A model generated the notes under the pieces. The model did no database searches. It was given only the letters and a program-made list of their open reading frames with translations, and had not been told where the DNA came from. Shown one piece after another: positions 1-8,735 of a stretch of DNA of 63,871 nt (within the stretch, counting starts at the first letter, position 1; each line of letters opens with the position of its first letter). Made by a program: the position numbers and the translations under genes. This stretch comes from Acidimicrobiia bacterium (GTDB taxonomy: Bacteria > Actinomycetota > Acidimicrobiia > IMCC26256 > DASPTH01): contig JBBDHW010000061.1 in assembly GCA_040880805.1 (NCBI GenBank), positions 1 to 63,871 of the forward strand. The letters are read 5' to 3'.

Positions 1-717
1 CTCACGCGCGCGCGCGACTGCCGCAGCATCGGGCCCGGTCGCGACGAACGCGTTGACATGCAGCATCACGTCGGAGCGTGAGCGGCCGGTGCGCGCCGCG
101 CCGCGCGCGAGGTTAGGCAGCGTCACCTCGCGCAGGAACGCGGGCGCGCTGTTGGTGGGATGCGTCGCGAGCCCGGCGGCGAGCTCGCCGGCGAGCGCGG
201 TCATCGCCGGCCCGATGCCGGCGAGGTGGACCGGCACATCGGGATGAGCGAGCGGCGGCGGCTTCATGTAGTCCTGCATGCGGGTGAAGCGGTACTGCTC
301 GCCCAAGTAGCTGAGGGGAGTCCCGTCCTGCCAGCACTCGAAGATCGCGCGCAACGACTGCACGTACTCGCGCATGCGCGGCGCCGGCGCGGTCCACGGC
401 ATGCTGTAACGGTCGACGACGATCGACTTCAGCAGCGGCCCCAGGCCGAGCTCGAAGCGCCCGCCGTACGCGGCGCGTAGGTCCCACGTCGCGACGGCAA
501 CGATCATCGGGCTGCGCGCGAACGCGATCAACCCGCTCGTGCGCACTCGGAGCTGCGAGGTCGCGGCCAGCGCGGTCGCCGCCACGAGAAACCCGTCGTG
601 GACGGCATCCGGCACCGTCACGCCGTCGAAACCCAGTGCCTCGACTCGACGCGCTTGCTCGGCCACGTCGGCGAGCGGCAGGTGGATGTCGACGCCGGTC
701 CAGACCTCATGGAACAT
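1..717 (-). CDS. LLM-class F420-dependent oxidoreductase (3' end outside window)
   Basis: The minus-strand frame is open from an ATG at 717 to the left edge, giving 239 residues without a stop. It reads as a luciferase-like TIM barrel: an N-terminal VDIHLPLADVAEQARRVEAL segment, a GFDGVTVPDAVHDG strand-loop, RTSGLIAFARSPMIVA, and GGRFELGLGP. Such proteins normally use reduced F420 or FMN to oxidise or monooxygenate small substrates in the cytosol. GGGAG lies 8 nt before the ATG and supports this start. The C-terminal third is outside the window. The substrate cannot be read from sequence; the neighbouring catabolic genes suggest an oxygenation step. Two inverted repeats just upstream may be operators. 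Confidence 0.85.
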   Translation of the reverse strand, partial: MFHEVWTGVDIHLPLADVAEQARRVEALGFDGVTVPDAVHDGFLVAATALAATSQLRVRTSGLIAFARSPMIVAVATWDLRAAYGGRFELGLGPLLKSIVVDRYSMPWTAPAPRMREYVQSLRAIFECWQDGTPLSYLGEQYRFTRMQDYMKPPPLAHPDVPVHLAGIGPAMTALAGELAAGLATHPTNSAPAFLREVTLPNLARGAARTGRSRSDVMLHVNAFVATGPDAAAVARARE

Positions 718-735
718 CGGTCGCACTCCCGTCGG

Positions 736-768
736 CCGACCGATCAACGGTCGGTGTTCGATCAACAC
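736..768. promoter_or_regulatory. Two adjacent perfect inverted repeats upstream of the LLM oxidoreductase
   Basis: CCGACCG-5-CGGTCGG (736-754) is followed, sharing one base, by GTGTT-5-AACAC (754-768). They begin 19 bp before the oxidoreductase ATG at 717. Adjacent dyads of this size at a promoter are typical of TetR- or GntR-type operators. No such regulator gene is visible nearby, so the binding protein is unknown. Confidence 0.4.
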
Positions 769-1012
769 GGGCATTCTCGCGTCACCGTCGCCACGATGGC
801 GCCGCCGCCCGAAACCATTGCCGTCCGGCCCGGATCGGCTCCTTGATCGTCGTATGCATGAGCGGCGCTGATAGCGTCGCTGTCGTGGCGTTGATCTCTC
901 ACTACTGAGTCCGCGGGCCTCCTCGTTCGACTGTGCCCGGACCGTGTTTCACCGGTTCGGCAGCAGCTTGGGCGGCTCGCGCCGCTCTTGGTCCTTAGTC
1001 GGATGAGGTGAC
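769..1012. other. Intergenic stretch, no gene recognised
   Basis: Together with 718-735, about 290 bp separate the LLM oxidoreductase from the ABC ATPase stub. Only short overlapping frames without recognisable domains are present. No tRNA fold or terminator hairpin with a U tract was found. Confidence 0.4.
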
Positions 1013-1462
1013 GTGATGCGTGATGGTATTGTGAGGCGTCGTGTCGCGAGTGGGGCTCCGCGGGCCGCTACCGGTGCGGGTGGCGATGTGCCACTCGATG
1101 TCCGGGGGGTGACGAAGACTTTCCATCGGAGTCGCTTCGCGATCGGTGGTCGCAGGAGGTCGCGCGGTCGCTCGCACGTCGCGGTGCGAGACGTGTCGTT
1201 CCGGATGAGGTTGGGTGAGATCTACGGCGTGATCGGCGCGAACGGGTCGGGCAAGTCGACCATGATCCGGATCTTGAGCACTCTGTTACTCCCCGACGAT
1301 GGCGATGTTCGGGTTTTTGGCCGAGACGCCATTCGGGATCCGTTGCCGGTGAGGCCGCCGAACGTGTTTCCAAACGACCGCGACGCTGACCCAGACCGAC
1401 GACTCCGGCTGACCGTGCGAGCCTCAGCCGGCAGCGAGCAGATGAACGCTGTTGAGATCTGA
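1013..1462 (+). pseudogene. Truncated ABC-transporter ATPase (N-terminal stub)
   Basis: The frame encodes the first part of an ABC ATPase. LDVRGVTKTFHRS begins the A-strand, AVRDVSFRMRLGEIYGVIGA follows, and Walker A is GANGSGKST. IRILSTLLLPDDGDVRVFGR then matches the DrrA/NodI-like exporter class. Similarity stops near nt 1353, and the frame drifts through unrelated sequence to a stop at 1462. The Q-loop, signature motif, Walker B and switch His are all missing, so it cannot hydrolyse ATP. I read it as the residue of a deletion. It sits in a debris-rich stretch with a tRNA-end-like repeat 150 bp downstream. Confidence 0.75.
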
Positions 1463-1616
1463 GATGTCGTCGGGCTGCGTGGGCGATGCAACACGCCGTC
1501 GTCAGCTGAGCTTCGGGCCTGACCGCGAACACCGGAGTGTCCCGGAACGCGCAACTGTCGGGCCCGATCGGGAGGAGCGGCCGGACACGCGACATGTGCG
1601 CTGATCAGGCACGATG

Positions 1617-1672
1617 TTGTCGGAACGACAAGGCCGGTGGAAGTGATGAGACAGCTCTCAAACCCTCGCGAC
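1617..1672 (-). repeat. Degenerate copy (A) of the hairpin + tRNA-3'-end repeat
   Basis: TTGTCG-GAA-CGACAA (1617-1631) is a small hairpin. It is followed by a degraded version (1637-1672) of the tRNA T-arm/acceptor-like sequence seen cleanly at 13.2, 23.4 and 24.7 kb. The flank CTGATCAGGC at 1601-1610 also matches CTGACCAGGC beside copy B, so the homology extends beyond the tRNA-like part. Confidence 0.4.
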
Positions 1673-1788
1673 CCACTCGAGGGCTGACTCACACGCTGTC
1701 TGAGACGAACCGATCGACGGTCTGGACGGCGTCCCCCTAACGGTGCTTACGTGTGTGTTCAACGGTTCTGGGCCGAGGGGAGCATGTC

Positions 1789-2865
1789 ATGACGACCGTT
1801 GAGCTGGACATGGGCAAACTCGAGGCGTTCGGCGGGCAGATGGTGGGCTTCCTCAACGGCGGTGCGGCAGCACTGGGGCTGAGCATCGGCCATCAGACAG
1901 GCCTGTTCGACGCGATGGCCGAGCTCCCACCGGCGACATCAGACGAGATCGCCGAAGCCGCCGGTCTCAACGAGCGCTACGTGCGGGAGTGGCTGGGAGC
2001 GATGGTCACCGCAGGTGTGGTCGAGTACGACAGCGGCCGCGGGGCATACGTGCTGCCACCCGAGCACGCGGCACTCACGACTCGAGCGGCAGGACCCAAC
2101 AACTACGCGTGCTTCATGCAGTTCATTCCGATGGCCGGTGCAGTGGAAGCCGAAGTCATCGACAAGTTCCGCCACGGCGGCGGCGTCCCCTACTCCTCGT
2201 ACACGCGTTTTCACGAAGCAATGGCCGACCTCTCCGGCGCGATCTTCGACGCGAATCTCGTGAGTTCGACACTGCCGTTAGTGCCCGGCATCGTCGAGCG
2301 GCTGGAAACAGGCATCGACGTGGCCGACATCGGCACAGGTTCCGGGCACGCAATCAACGTGATGGCGAAGGCATTCCCGAAATCGCGCTTCGTCGGGTTC
2401 GACTTCTCCGAAGAAGCGGTCGAGCGAGGTCGCACCGAAGCCGCGGCGTGGGGGCTCACCAACGCCTCCTTCGAGGCGAAGGACGTCGCGGCGCTCGACG
2501 ACTCACTCCAGTTCGACTTCATCACAACATTCGACGCCATCCACGACCAGGCGAAACCGCGGGAGGTCGTGGAGGGAATTCACCGCATGTTGAAGCCAGG
2601 CGGATACTGGCTCTGCGTCGACGTCCAGGCCTCCAGCCACGTCGGCGAGAACGTCGAACACCCCATGGGCGCGTTCATGTACACCATCAGCTGCATGCAC
2701 TGCATGACCGTGTCGCTCGCCTACGACGGCGAAGGCCTCGGCGCGATGTGGGGTGTACAGAAAGCGCGGGAGATCTTCACCGACGCAGGATTCGGCCCAA
2801 TCAACATCCATACCCTGCCCGGCGACCCGATGAACAACTACTACGTCTGTGAGAAGAGCGCCTGA
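1789..2865 (+). CDS. SAM-dependent methyltransferase, Rv2258c-like
   Basis: This 358-aa protein has an N-terminal winged-helix-like dimerisation region (about residues 20-110: FLNGGAAALGLSIGHQTGLF, then EIAEAAGLNERYVREWLGAM). A Rossmann methyltransferase domain follows, with the SAM motif I VADIGTGSGHAINVMAKAFP and the acidic strand-2 end RFVGFDFS. The layout matches the Mycobacterium Rv2258c family, whose substrates are unknown small molecules. I chose the ATG at 1789 because GAGGGG precedes it. An in-frame ATG at 1753 would add 12 unconserved residues. It stands alone between a pseudogene stub and a thioesterase-like remnant. Confidence 0.87.
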   Translation: MTTVELDMGKLEAFGGQMVGFLNGGAAALGLSIGHQTGLFDAMAELPPATSDEIAEAAGLNERYVREWLGAMVTAGVVEYDSGRGAYVLPPEHAALTTRAAGPNNYACFMQFIPMAGAVEAEVIDKFRHGGGVPYSSYTRFHEAMADLSGAIFDANLVSSTLPLVPGIVERLETGIDVADIGTGSGHAINVMAKAFPKSRFVGFDFSEEAVERGRTEAAAWGLTNASFEAKDVAALDDSLQFDFITTFDAIHDQAKPREVVEGIHRMLKPGGYWLCVDVQASSHVGENVEHPMGAFMYTISCMHCMTVSLAYDGEGLGAMWGVQKAREIFTDAGFGPINIHTLPGDPMNNYYVCEKSA

Positions 2866-3163
2866 GCGGCCGAACCGGTTATCTACCCCCCGGGCCCTGA
2901 ACCGCTCGCGTCGGGTATGCGTGCCGGCTCCGGGCCGCGGGTGAAGGAGTCGCGCTCCTCGTGATGCTCGACACCGGCGCCCCCGCGCCCCGCCGCGGGA
3001 AGCGTGTACAGCGCCTCGCCGGCCGCGCCCGGGCGCGCGGCCCGCGTGGCGTCGAAGCCGCACCGGCTGACCGCTCCTCGCCGTTGGGCGTTGACGACTG
3101 CCGGGCTGCTCCCGCGTCCCGGCTACCACCAGTACGACCCTCTTCCTCCGGCTCAGCGGGCAC
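2866..3163. other. Intergenic, probably degraded coding sequence
   Basis: About 300 bp lie between the methyltransferase and the thioesterase-like tail. A YHQYDPLPPAQRAHG-like reading in one frame just before 3164 suggests that the upstream part of the same lost protein survives out of frame. Nothing else is recognisable. Confidence 0.3.
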
Positions 3164-3376
3164 ATGGCGCGCGACTACCAGCCGGCATCGACCTTTGACG
3201 GTCCGATGCTGCTCGTGCGCGGCGACCAGGGCGAGGACACGTCGCGCGACCTGGGCTGGTCGAGCCTCGTGACCGGCCCGATCACGGCCGTCGACGTGCG
3301 CGGCGACCACAACCGCATCCTGCGCAAGCCGGCGGTCGATCGCGTGGGCCACATTGTGCGGGCCGCGCTTCGCTGA
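3164..3376 (+). pseudogene. C-terminal remnant of a thioesterase/alpha-beta hydrolase
   Basis: The 70-residue frame contains FDGPMLLVRGDQ, LGWSSLVTGPI and VDVRGDHNRILRKPAVDRV, ending GHIVRAALR. This is the order seen at the C-terminus of type I/II thioesterase domains of peptide and polyketide synthases, with GDH carrying the catalytic His. The nucleophile-elbow half and any synthetase are absent. The preceding sequence appears shifted into another frame. I infer a truncated, non-functional relic; the family call rests on pattern recognition only. Confidence 0.45.
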
Positions 3377-3402
3377 CAGGCGCGCGCCACGTCCGGCGTC
3401 GG

Positions 3403-4257
3403 TCAGTCGGACCAGGGTTCCTGATCCCAAGCCCGGTCGAGGCCCCTCATCCCGCCGCCCATGGGGAAGAACTGGCGCTGGGCGTAGGCCTCGCGCGCGT
3501 GGCCGTGACCGAGCTCGTCCAGGAACGCACGTTTGAAGTTCTGGGTGAACAGCTGCCGCGTGTAGCGCAGCACGAGCGGCGGACGCTTCGCGAGCTCGCG
3601 CGCCACCTCCCACGCGCGGTCGAGGAGCTTGTCCTTGGGCAGCACTTCGGCGACGGCGCCCCACTCCATCGCCTCGTGCGCGCTCAGCTTCTTGCCCATG
3701 AGCAGCATGGAGCGCGCCCGGTTCGGCCCGACGAGCAGGGGCCACATGACGGCCTGGCCGTCGCCCGGCACCAGGCCACGGGGGAAGTGCGCGAGGTCCT
3801 GGAAGTAGGCCGTCTCGGAGGCCAGCACGATGTCGGCCAGCAGCGGAACCTCGGAGTGGATGCTGCACGGGCCGTTGACCGCGCTGATGATCGGCACGTC
3901 GACGGCGAGCACATTCTCTATGAGCATGCGGCCGTACCACGCCTTCTCATCGAGCTGCGTAAGCCCCTCCTGGCCCTCCATCGCCAGGTAGACGGGCTTG
4001 ACCGTGCTGCCACCGGGAGCCGCGCCCCAATTCGCGTTGTAGTTCTCGCCGGTCCCGGTATGGATCAGGACCTTGATCTCACGGTCGCCCGCGATGTCAG
4101 CGAACGCGTCGGACATGGCGTCATGCGCGTCCCAGCTCCACACGAGACTGTCGCCGTTGGTGTGGCATTGCATGAAGAGGATGCCCTCTTCGCTCAGCTC
4201 GAACGTGTAGTTCGCGTACCGGTCCTTGTACTCCGAGTACCTCGTGCGCTTAGCCAC
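3403..4257 (-). CDS. 6-oxocamphor hydrolase-like crotonase (C-C bond hydrolase)
   Basis: This 284-aa crotonase-fold protein resembles Rhodococcus 6-oxocamphor hydrolase more than ordinary enoyl-CoA hydratases. Residues 126-170 contain AVNGPCSIHSEVPLLADIVL and FQDLAHFPRGLVPGDG. His134, His157, Asp166 and Glu256 (in GHAREAYAQ) fall where that enzyme has its catalytic His122, His145, Asp154 and Glu244. The known enzyme cleaves a non-enolisable beta-diketone by a retro-Claisen reaction without CoA. The start is a GTG at 4257; an upstream ATG in another frame stops at once. It lies 35 bp downstream of the aldehyde dehydrogenase on the same strand, so the two are probably co-transcribed. Function by residue matching is good; the substrate is inference. 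Confidence 0.8.
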   Translation of the reverse strand: MAKRTRYSEYKDRYANYTFELSEEGILFMQCHTNGDSLVWSWDAHDAMSDAFADIAGDREIKVLIHTGTGENYNANWGAAPGGSTVKPVYLAMEGQEGLTQLDEKAWYGRMLIENVLAVDVPIISAVNGPCSIHSEVPLLADIVLASETAYFQDLAHFPRGLVPGDGQAVMWPLLVGPNRARSMLLMGKKLSAHEAMEWGAVAEVLPKDKLLDRAWEVARELAKRPPLVLRYTRQLFTQNFKRAFLDELGHGHAREAYAQRQFFPMGGGMRGLDRAWDQEPWSD

Positions 4258-4292
4258 TGCTCGGCATCCAGTTGACGTCGCGATGGCGCGGG

Positions 4293-5786
4293 TCAGGCGA
4301 GACCGGTGGCGATGGTCTTGGTCTCCAGGTACTGCTGGAAGCCCTCGATCCCGTTCTGACGACCCACGCCGCTCGCCTTGTAGCCACCAAAGGGCGCATC
4401 GGCGCCATAGGAGATCCCGCCATTGATGCTGATGGTGCCGGCCCGCAGCCGGCGTCCGACCGCCGTCGCCCGCTCGACCGAACCCGACGTGACGTAGCCG
4501 CCGAGGCCGTACTGGTTGTCGTTCGCAATGCGCACGGCGTCGTTGTCGTCGTCGAACGGGATGACGACGAGCACAGGGCCGAAGATCTCCTCGCGGGCGA
4601 TCGTCATCGCGTTGTCGACGTCGGCGAAGAGCGTCGGCTCCACGAAGTAGCCCTTCTCGAACTGCGCGGGACGGCCACCACCGACGACGACGCGGGCACC
4701 TTCCTCTTTGCCCTTCTCGACGTACGAGAGCACGCGATCGCGCTGCTTGGCGCTGACCTGCGGGCCCTGCAGCATCCCCGCGTCCGTCGGGTCGCCGTAC
4801 GGGAAGTTTGCGAAGCCCGGCGTGGCGATCTCGATGGCTTCGTCGTACCGCGAGCGGGGAACGAGGAGTCGCGTCGGCATCACACATCCCTGTCCGCCGT
4901 GCACGCACACAGTGGCGACGCTCGACATCTTGGCCTCGAGGTCGGCGTCGTCGAGCACGATGTCGGCGGACTTGCCGCCCAGCTCGAGGAACAGCCGCTT
5001 CATCGTGGCCGAACCCTTCTCGAAGATGCGGCGACCGGTCGCCGTCGAACCCGTGAACGAGATGAGATCGACGAGCGGGCTCACCACCAGTTCCTCACCG
5101 ACCATGTGGTCGGACGAGGTCACCACGTTGAAGACGCCGGCGGGGATGTCGGTCTGCTCTGCGACGAGGCGGCCGATACGCGTCGCGTTCCACGGCGTGT
5201 CCGGCGCGGGTTTCAGGATCATCGTGTTGCCGGTGGCGAGCGCCTGACCGATCTTCTGGATCGACACCTCGAAGGGGTAGTTCCACGGAACGATCGCTCC
5301 CACGACGCCGGCGGCTTCCTTCACGACCTTGCGCGCGGCACGCCCACCGAACGCGTGACCCTCTTCGAGGTCGCGCTCCCACTCGAACGTGTCGATGGTC
5401 CGCGCCGGCCAGGTGAGGCCGTCTTCGAGCGGAGCGTCGAGCTGCGCACCGTAGGTGAGCATGATCGGCGTGCCGACCTCGGCGACGAGTTCGGCGCGCA
5501 ACGCCTCCTTCTCGCCCTCGATGGCGGCCTGCAGCTGCTCGAGGCAGCGCTTGCGGAACGCGCGGTTCGTCGACCAGTCGGTCTCGTCGAACGCGCGGCG
5601 GGCCGCGGCGATGGCGAGCCGCACATCGTCGACGGCCGCGTCGGCCACGTCGCCGAGCACGTCCTCGGTGGCGGGGTTGACATTGTCGAACCGCTTACCG
5701 GACGCCGCTTCCACCAACTCGCCGTCGATGAGCATGCGCATCTCGCCGTGGACGGTGCCCGGGCGGTCGGTTTCGATCGTGGCCAT
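4293..5786 (-). CDS. Aldehyde dehydrogenase (NAD(P)+-dependent, ALDH superfamily)
   Basis: This 497-aa protein is full length for the family. It has the NAD-binding run VVGAIVPWNYPFEVSIQKIG, the general-base Glu in FLELGGKS, and the nucleophile Cys in GGQGCVMPTR. EEIFGPVLVVIPFDDDNDAV and the C-terminal PFGGYKASGVGRQNG segment complete the fold. It would oxidise an aldehyde to a carboxylate in the cytosol. The ATG at 5786 gives the normal N-terminus (MLIDGELVEAASGKRFDNVNP); upstream in-frame sequence is not conserved. It heads a probable two-gene unit with the 6-oxocamphor-hydrolase-like gene, which suggests that it oxidises an aldehyde from the same pathway. Confidence 0.92.
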   Translation of the reverse strand: MATIETDRPGTVHGEMRMLIDGELVEAASGKRFDNVNPATEDVLGDVADAAVDDVRLAIAAARRAFDETDWSTNRAFRKRCLEQLQAAIEGEKEALRAELVAEVGTPIMLTYGAQLDAPLEDGLTWPARTIDTFEWERDLEEGHAFGGRAARKVVKEAAGVVGAIVPWNYPFEVSIQKIGQALATGNTMILKPAPDTPWNATRIGRLVAEQTDIPAGVFNVVTSSDHMVGEELVVSPLVDLISFTGSTATGRRIFEKGSATMKRLFLELGGKSADIVLDDADLEAKMSSVATVCVHGGQGCVMPTRLLVPRSRYDEAIEIATPGFANFPYGDPTDAGMLQGPQVSAKQRDRVLSYVEKGKEEGARVVVGGGRPAQFEKGYFVEPTLFADVDNAMTIAREEIFGPVLVVIPFDDDNDAVRIANDNQYGLGGYVTSGSVERATAVGRRLRAGTISINGGISYGADAPFGGYKASGVGRQNGIEGFQQYLETKTIATGLA

Positions 5787-6024
5787 GTCGGAACTCGTTC
5801 CTGTTCGTGGGTCGGACCAAGCGATCGCAGATCCGCGGAGCGAGATTATTCGCTCGGAAGCAGGAGGCATCCGCCGGCAGCGGCTCAGTTTGAGAAGGGA
5901 AGGGGACGCCTTCGAACATCCCTTCGGTGTATGCGACAAGGGCTCCAAGGGACGCTTCGGGCGTGTCGTGCGGTTCGTCCGTGATGGACCGATAAGTGTC
6001 ATACCCCCATGCTTGACTCATCTT

Positions 6025-6999
6025 GTGTTCGACGTGAGAGATCATCTCGACGGCTTGCGGTGCCGGGAGACCTCGTGGCTGCTGGAGCGCCGCGAGGAAC
6101 TGGTGCGCGAGCAGCGCCGCCTGCGCGTCGAGGAACTCGCCGTGACCCGCGTGCTCGACGAGCGCGGCAAAACCGACGACACGCTCGCGGCTCGCGACGG
6201 CGTCTCGGTACGGGCGATGCGCGAGACGATTGAGACCGCACGGGCGCTGGAATCCCTGCCGTGCGTCGCGGCCGCGGCGCACGCCGGAGCGCTCAGCGAC
6301 GAGCAGCTCGGCCACGTCGCCCAACTCGCCGACGCCGAAAGTGACGCCGAGTGGGCCCACCGCGCACCGCGCGTCGCTCCCGTCGATCTGGCGCGGATGG
6401 TGCGCAGCGCCGCCAAGCCGACGACCGAAGACGGACGCGCCCGCCAAGAGGCGCGCAGCCTGCGCATGTGGTGGTCGCCCGACAAGGGAATGCTCAACCT
6501 TCGCGGCGCGCGAGCGGATCTCGACGGCGCCCGCTTCGAAGCCACCATCAACCGCATGATCGAAGCCATGACGCCGCCGCCGGGTCAACCCTGGGACAGC
6601 CACGACCACCGAGCCGCCGACGCGCCGAACCCGTCCTCCTCGACGACGACGGCATCCCGATAGCAAATCGGAACCCGATTCCCCGGCCTCTCGACCAAAC
6701 TCGCCCGCGCGATCCTGCTACGCGACGGCCACTGCCGCTTTGGCACCTGCGACTCCCGCCACAGCCTCGAGATCCACCACCTCGTTCCCCGCTCCTGGGG
6801 CGGCAGCGACGAACCCTCCAACCTCGCCGCCGTCTGCAAAGCCCACAAGCATCACCAGATGCTCATCCCCAACGGCGCACGAGCGCTCGTCGGCAACCCC
6901 GACCAACCCGACGGGCTCCGCGTCGTCGCCTACCACGACCTCACCCACAACCAAGCCCGCCACTACGGACTTCCCCCACCCCCACGAGCGGGCCCATGA
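6025..6999 (+). pseudogene. DUF222/HNH endonuclease (13E12-repeat type), broken
   Basis: The N-terminal part is a normal DUF222 domain (SWLLERREELVREQRRLRVE, then MWWSPDKGMLNLRGARADLD). The C-terminal part is an intact HNH domain (LLRDGHCRFGTCDSRHSLEI, then HHLVPRSWGGSDEPSNLAAV). Between them a TAG at 6661-6663 interrupts the frame, and the linker is much shorter than usual. The DDDGIPIA segment reads in a different frame, so at least one indel plus a deletion has occurred. Members of this family are abundant, poorly characterised actinobacterial proteins that are often tied to mobile DNA. The start at GTG 6025 is the best match to the family N-terminus. No function is expected in this state. 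Confidence 0.82.
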
Positions 7000-7049
7000 A
7001 TACCTCGCCTCGTTCTCGGCTCGAAGGGTCGCGAGAAAAGTTGCGAGGT

Positions 7050-8711
7050 CTATTCGCTCCGGAGCAGGAAACATCCTCCGGGAGTTCCGCCCCCGGTGCT
7101 CACCACCGCGAGGTGCGCGCCCCGCACCTGGCGATCCCCGGCTTCGCCCCGGAGTTGTACTGCCGCCTCGTGCACGAAACCGTACCCATGGGTGCGGCCG
7201 GCCGAGAGCTGGCCGCCGTGCGGGTTGAGCGGTAGCTCGCCGTCGAGCGCGATTCGCGCGCCGCCGTCGACGAAGTCCTTGCCTTCGCCGGTCGCGCAGA
7301 ATCCGAGCGCTTCGATCCACGAGAGACAGTTGAACGTGAACCCGTCGTACAGCAGCGCGACGTCGACGTCGGCCCGTTTGGCATTGGTACGGCTCCAGAG
7401 GTGCGCAGCCGGGCCGGCCAGCATCGGTTCATGTTCGAGCGTGCCCTGGTCCCACGAAACCGCCTCGGTGATCTGGGTACCTACCGCCTCGACGAGTACG
7501 GGTGGCTTCGCGAGATCGCGCGCGGCGTCGACGGCAGACACCACGAACGCAGTCGCGCCGTCGCACGGGACATCGCAGTCGTAGAGGCCGAAGGGCGTGG
7601 TGATCATGCGCGCGGAGAAGTAGTCGTCCATCGTGAGCGGTTCGCGATAGATGGCAGTGGGGTTACGGGCCGCGTTCGCCCGAGCCGTCAACGCGATCCA
7701 ACCCAGCGCCTCGCGCGGCGTGCCGTAGCGGTGCATGTGCAGCGACGCGTTCATCGCGATCCAGTTCGCCGCCGAGATCGCGCCGAACGGAAACCGCCAC
7801 TGCATGTCGCCCGCCACCCGGCCACCACCGCGCTGGGCGCGTCCCTGCCGCTGGAGCTCGGCGTGCGTCGACTCCCACACGGTGCGGAAGCACAGCACGT
7901 GCCGGCACAGACCCGAGGCCACCGCGAGCATCGCGTTCACGATCGAGCCCGTCTGCCCCGGTGTCTCCAGCCCGCCGCTGATCCACGTCGGGCGCACGCG
8001 CAGGGCGTTCTCCACCGCGGTGATACCGCCCTCCGAGTGACCGCCCGCCACGCCGGTGCCCGGGTACGTCGAGAGCCCGTCGATGTCTTCGCGCCGGAGG
8101 CCGGCGTCGTCGATGGCGCGCACACATGCCTCGACGGTGAGCGAGAGCGGGTCGCGCATCAGCCGGCGACCGAGTTCGGACATCCCGATACCCGAGATGG
8201 CCACCTTGTCCTCGAACTTGGCGGGCGACGCCATCGGCCGCGCGCGCCGCTTCGTTTCGTCTTCGGCAGGCAGCGGACCGAGTTCCGGATCGCCAGTCGG
8301 GACGAACAGTGGGAGCCAGACGTCGTCGTGCTGCTCGAACTCCACCGCCACCTGCATGCCCGGATGCACCGAATCGGGCGCACACCCGACCACATTCGTG
8401 GTCAGGCGGACGCGGTCGTCTTCCTCGAGCGCGACGATCGCGATGACGTACGGCGGCGTCATCGCAGGCAGCCACTGGTGCACGTTCACCGTGCACCCCA
8501 CCACGGTGCCGCGGCCCGAGACTTCCACGACGTCGATCTCGGTGGAATCGCAATACGGGCAAACAGGGGTCGGCGGGAAGAGCAGCGCTCCGCACGGGAT
8601 GCTGCGCTGCACCCGCAACGCACCGTCCCTGCCCGCGGTCCAGAAGAACGCGTTCTCGGGCGTGAGCTCCGGCAGCGGGCGAGGCGCGAGCGATGCGTCG
8701 GTATTCGTCAT
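7050..8711 (-). CDS. Fused DUF35 (OB-fold/zinc) and SCP2-thiolase-like protein
   Basis: This 553-aa fusion begins with a DUF35 domain (about residues 15-150): a small zinc region CGALLFPPTPVCPYC, then an OB-fold (GRGTVVGCTVNVHQW). A linker leads to a thiolase-like domain (VAISGIGMSELGRRLM, then CDGATAFVVS, HGGQLSAGRTHGYGFVHEA and STGGGTPGGC). DUF35 and thiolase proteins usually form two-subunit complexes, as in the Ltp2/ChsH2 retro-aldolase of sterol side-chain breakdown; here one chain carries both. The first CxxC of the zinc site reads SIPC, so one ligand is missing. The start could be the TTG at 8726; I prefer the ATG at 8711. It follows mmsA by about 24 bp. Retro-aldol or thiolytic cleavage of a CoA ester is inferred. 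Confidence 0.85.
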   Translation of the reverse strand: MTNTDASLAPRPLPELTPENAFFWTAGRDGALRVQRSIPCGALLFPPTPVCPYCDSTEIDVVEVSGRGTVVGCTVNVHQWLPAMTPPYVIAIVALEEDDRVRLTTNVVGCAPDSVHPGMQVAVEFEQHDDVWLPLFVPTGDPELGPLPAEDETKRRARPMASPAKFEDKVAISGIGMSELGRRLMRDPLSLTVEACVRAIDDAGLRREDIDGLSTYPGTGVAGGHSEGGITAVENALRVRPTWISGGLETPGQTGSIVNAMLAVASGLCRHVLCFRTVWESTHAELQRQGRAQRGGGRVAGDMQWRFPFGAISAANWIAMNASLHMHRYGTPREALGWIALTARANAARNPTAIYREPLTMDDYFSARMITTPFGLYDCDVPCDGATAFVVSAVDAARDLAKPPVLVEAVGTQITEAVSWDQGTLEHEPMLAGPAAHLWSRTNAKRADVDVALLYDGFTFNCLSWIEALGFCATGEGKDFVDGGARIALDGELPLNPHGGQLSAGRTHGYGFVHEAAVQLRGEAGDRQVRGAHLAVVSTGGGTPGGCFLLRSE

Positions 8712-8735
8712 CGTCGCGACACTCAACGCGCCCCG

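Noticed and set aside
4272-5984. 570-codon plus-strand open frame opposite the aldehyde dehydrogenase
   Set aside because: It is a high-GC antisense shadow, rich in Arg, Asp and Glu, with no domain. The opposite strand carries a complete, motif-bearing dehydrogenase.
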